From: Cruorifilaria tuberocauda
Taxonomy: Eukaryota > Nematoda > Chromadorea > Rhabditida > Onchocercidae
Direction of reading: 5' to 3'
DNA: 10,160 bases
Assembly (NCBI GenBank): GCA_013365365.1
Contig: JABVXU010001100.1
Location: 1 to 10,160 of the forward strand
Below the pieces are notes generated by a model, which was given only the letters and a program-made list of their open reading frames with translations, was not told the DNA's origin and did no database searches. Made by a program: the position numbers and the translations under genes. This document shows positions 9,601-10,160 of the stretch, piece after piece (the first letter of the stretch is position 1; each line of letters begins with the position of its first letter).

Positions 9601-9772
9601 CATCGAATGATGTCTGCGGTGTTTTCGGTGGACTGGTTGATCGGGGCCGACTGATATGTTTTTTTGTCGAATTAAAACTTTTTTGCTTAACACTGATTAG
9701 TGATGCATTTGAATGATGCTCCCAATTCGTTGGACTGGATAATGAATCAAATGTTTCGTTCGGCTTATCCAT
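6666..9772 (-). CDS. BTB/POZ-domain protein with Cys-rich C-terminus (8 exons, 350 aa)
   Basis: Exons in transcript order are 9772-9576, 9104-9008, 8867-8645, 7755-7733, 7647-7447, 7244-7207, 7150-7088 and 6876-6666: 1053 bases with all phases closing. Residues 1-70 are rich in Ser, Lys, Pro and Thr and look disordered. Residues about 88-200 have the BTB/POZ pattern: KFLVCKHQLSHVSDYFRNLF at 101-120 matches the usual 'F.aHk.vLa..S.yF..lf' core, followed by FALVVSSF at 141-148 and alpha-helical segments. Residues 258-327 are cysteine-rich, with CRRCPIC (258-264), CDRC (286-289), C295, CYQC (308-311) and CHC (325-327), which suggests zinc binding. BTB domains dimerise or recruit Cullin-3 or co-repressors; the role here is not predictable. 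No MATH, Kelch or C2H2 finger pattern is seen. The exon 5 donor (GTTGGC) and the 56-base intron between exons 6 and 7 are the least certain parts. I know no named orthologue. Confidence 0.72.
7088..7244 (-). other. Two short exons encoding the first Cys cluster
   Basis: Exon 6 (7244-7207, 38 bases) encodes VKLREIPEYRCR and must use the AGAG acceptor at 7248-7245; the TTAG two bases earlier would put a stop codon in frame. Exon 7 (7150-7088, 63 bases) encodes CPICGRQREQGKVRIQASPC and needs the acceptor GCTAG, because the upstream TTTAG (about 7161) would also create an in-frame stop. The intron between them is only 56 bases. The alternatives failing by stop codon supports the chosen borders, but transcript evidence would be needed to settle them. 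Confidence 0.6.
7286..7450. repeat. Intronic tandem repeat, about 2.6 copies of 58-67 bases
   Basis: Three related units follow each other: 7286-7343, 7344-7410 and 7411-7450. Each starts with a variant of ATTCTTAATGTAAAATTCAAC, continues with GGATAAA and AGCGCC or AGCTCC, and the first two end in GATAATGCTATAATT. The array fills most of the intron between exons 5 and 6 of the BTB gene. Its last partial unit runs into the splice donor at 7446-7445, so the donor GTTGGCGC is itself part of the repeat family. Confidence 0.8.
7733..7755 (-). other. Predicted 23-base micro-exon of the BTB gene
   Basis: Exon 3 ends after one base of a codon, while exon 5 is open only in a frame that starts at a codon boundary, so the two cannot be joined directly. 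The segment 7755-7733 has an acceptor AAATTCCAG and a donor GTATTT, enters with the required two bases and leaves at phase zero, and encodes V-THKYRIQ with no stop. The joined protein continues naturally into VSKRTPMVALCW. Confidence 0.65.
7756..8644 (-). other. 889-base intron of the BTB gene
   Basis: The largest intron in the BTB gene lies between exon 3 and the micro-exon, from donor GTAATC (8644) to acceptor TTCCAG (7756). It is AT-rich with T/A runs and several TAATAACTTTA-type short repeats near 8140-8330. I see no further exon or RNA gene in it. Confidence 0.6.
9105..9575 (-). other. First coding intron of the BTB gene
   Basis: Runs from donor GTGAAT (9575) to acceptor ATTTTCAG (9105). 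Without splicing, exon 1 would read into TGA two codons later, and exon 2 begins with exactly the single base needed to restore the frame. The intron holds a short inverted repeat, ATCATGC (9242-9248) with GCATGAT (9271-9277), but no other feature. Confidence 0.65.
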
Positions 9773-9780
9773 TAAATCAC

Positions 9781-9791
9781 ACTTGAAAAGA
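9781..9791 (-). promoter_or_regulatory. Candidate trans-splice acceptor of the BTB gene
   Basis: On the minus strand TCTTTTCAAG precedes TGTGATTTA and then the proposed ATG at 9772, giving a nine-base leader. It fits a spliced-leader acceptor, though CAAG is a weaker match than the one before lin-52. If it is unused, the gene may have further exons beyond the window's right side. Confidence 0.35.
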
Positions 9792-9830
9792 ATTCGAAAT
9801 ATTTTCCAAAATTATATATAATTTAAATTA

Positions 9831-9917
9831 TAAAATGATAAGATAGTAAATCGTATAATTAACTTACAATTATGATAAAATGATAAAGTAGTAAATTTTA
9901 TAATTAACTTGTAATTT
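9831..9917. repeat. Tandem duplication, 45-base offset
   Basis: TAAAATGATAAGATAGTAAA at 9831 recurs at 9876 as TAAAATGATAAAGTAGTAAA, and the match continues through TATAATTAACTT and TGTAATT-like ends with a few substitutions. It lies immediately upstream of the BTB gene start on the minus strand and does not overlap coding sequence. Confidence 0.85.
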
Positions 9918-9940
9918 GTAAGTTTGTTTTTTTTTTGTAT

Positions 9941-10160
9941 TTATTAATGGAAAGCTTTTGGCCATTTTTTTTTTTTTGGTAAATTTCACTTTTGCATTTC
10001 ATATAAATTTATATTTTAAATTTATTTAAATTTGATTATTAATTAGGTTTAATTCGAAATGTGTTATTTATGAATGGAAAACTTTTGGCCATTTTTTTTG
10101 GTAAATTTCACTTTTGCATTTCATTTAAATTTATTTAAATTTGATTATTAATTAGGTTTA
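9941..10160. repeat. Two direct repeats of about 100 bases, cut by window edge
   Basis: Copy 1 (9941-10051) and copy 2 (about 10068-10160) share TTTTGGCCATTTTTTTT, GGTAAATTTCACTTTTGCAT and TTTGATTATTAATTAGGTTT. Copy 1 has a longer T run and an extra AT-rich insert of about 12 bases. They are separated by a short unique spacer. Copy 2 ends exactly at the window border, so the array probably continues. I see no protein-coding potential. It may be the edge of a local satellite or part of a dispersed element. Confidence 0.85.

Noticed and set aside
1..10160. Search by eye for tRNA genes, spliced-leader RNA and transposase-like reading frames
   Set aside because: No B-box-like GGTTCGA-type sequence, no spliced-leader sequence and no transposase or reverse-transcriptase motif was seen.

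Overview
The window looks like nematode nuclear DNA, probably from a filarial or related spirurid species. It is very AT-rich. Genes are cut into small exons by introns of about 55 to 890 bases with GT...AG borders and T-rich TTTNAG acceptors. The best-recognised gene, lin-52, starts only three bases after a TTTTTTAG acceptor, as in trans-spliced nematode mRNAs. The species assignment is inference; the exon structure was read directly from the sequence.

Layout. Bases 1-3987 hold no supportable gene: only AT-rich DNA, a (CT)13 microsatellite (718-743) and a diverged 66-base tandem duplication (751-876). Bases 3988-4224 form a less AT-rich island packed with inverted repeats, possibly a structured RNA or an upstream control region. 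At 4602-5497 (+) lies a complete four-exon gene for a 119-residue LIN-52 protein, a subunit of the MuvB core of the DREAM cell-cycle repressor complex. Bases 5498-6665 separate two convergent genes and contain an unexplained 64-codon open stretch (5703-5897) and a strong 51-base hairpin (6215-6265). At 9772-6666 (-) I assemble an eight-exon gene for a 350-residue BTB/POZ-domain protein with a cysteine-rich, probably zinc-binding C-terminus. Its reading frame closes only if a 23-base micro-exon (7755-7733) is used. Its fourth intron inside the coding sequence after the micro-exon pair (between exons 5 and 6) carries a tandem repeat reaching the splice donor. The right end (9831-10160), upstream of this gene, holds two families of short direct repeats, the second cut by the window edge.

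The two genes are convergent and I see no operon or functional link between them. LIN-52 acts in transcriptional repression of cell-cycle and developmental genes through pocket-protein binding. The BTB protein is unassigned: BTB domains mediate dimerisation or binding to Cullin-3 or to co-repressors, but nothing here decides which. The most informative observations are the canonical LxCxE motif next to a retained Ser-Pro site in LIN-52, the micro-exon, the isolated hairpin and the inverted-repeat island.
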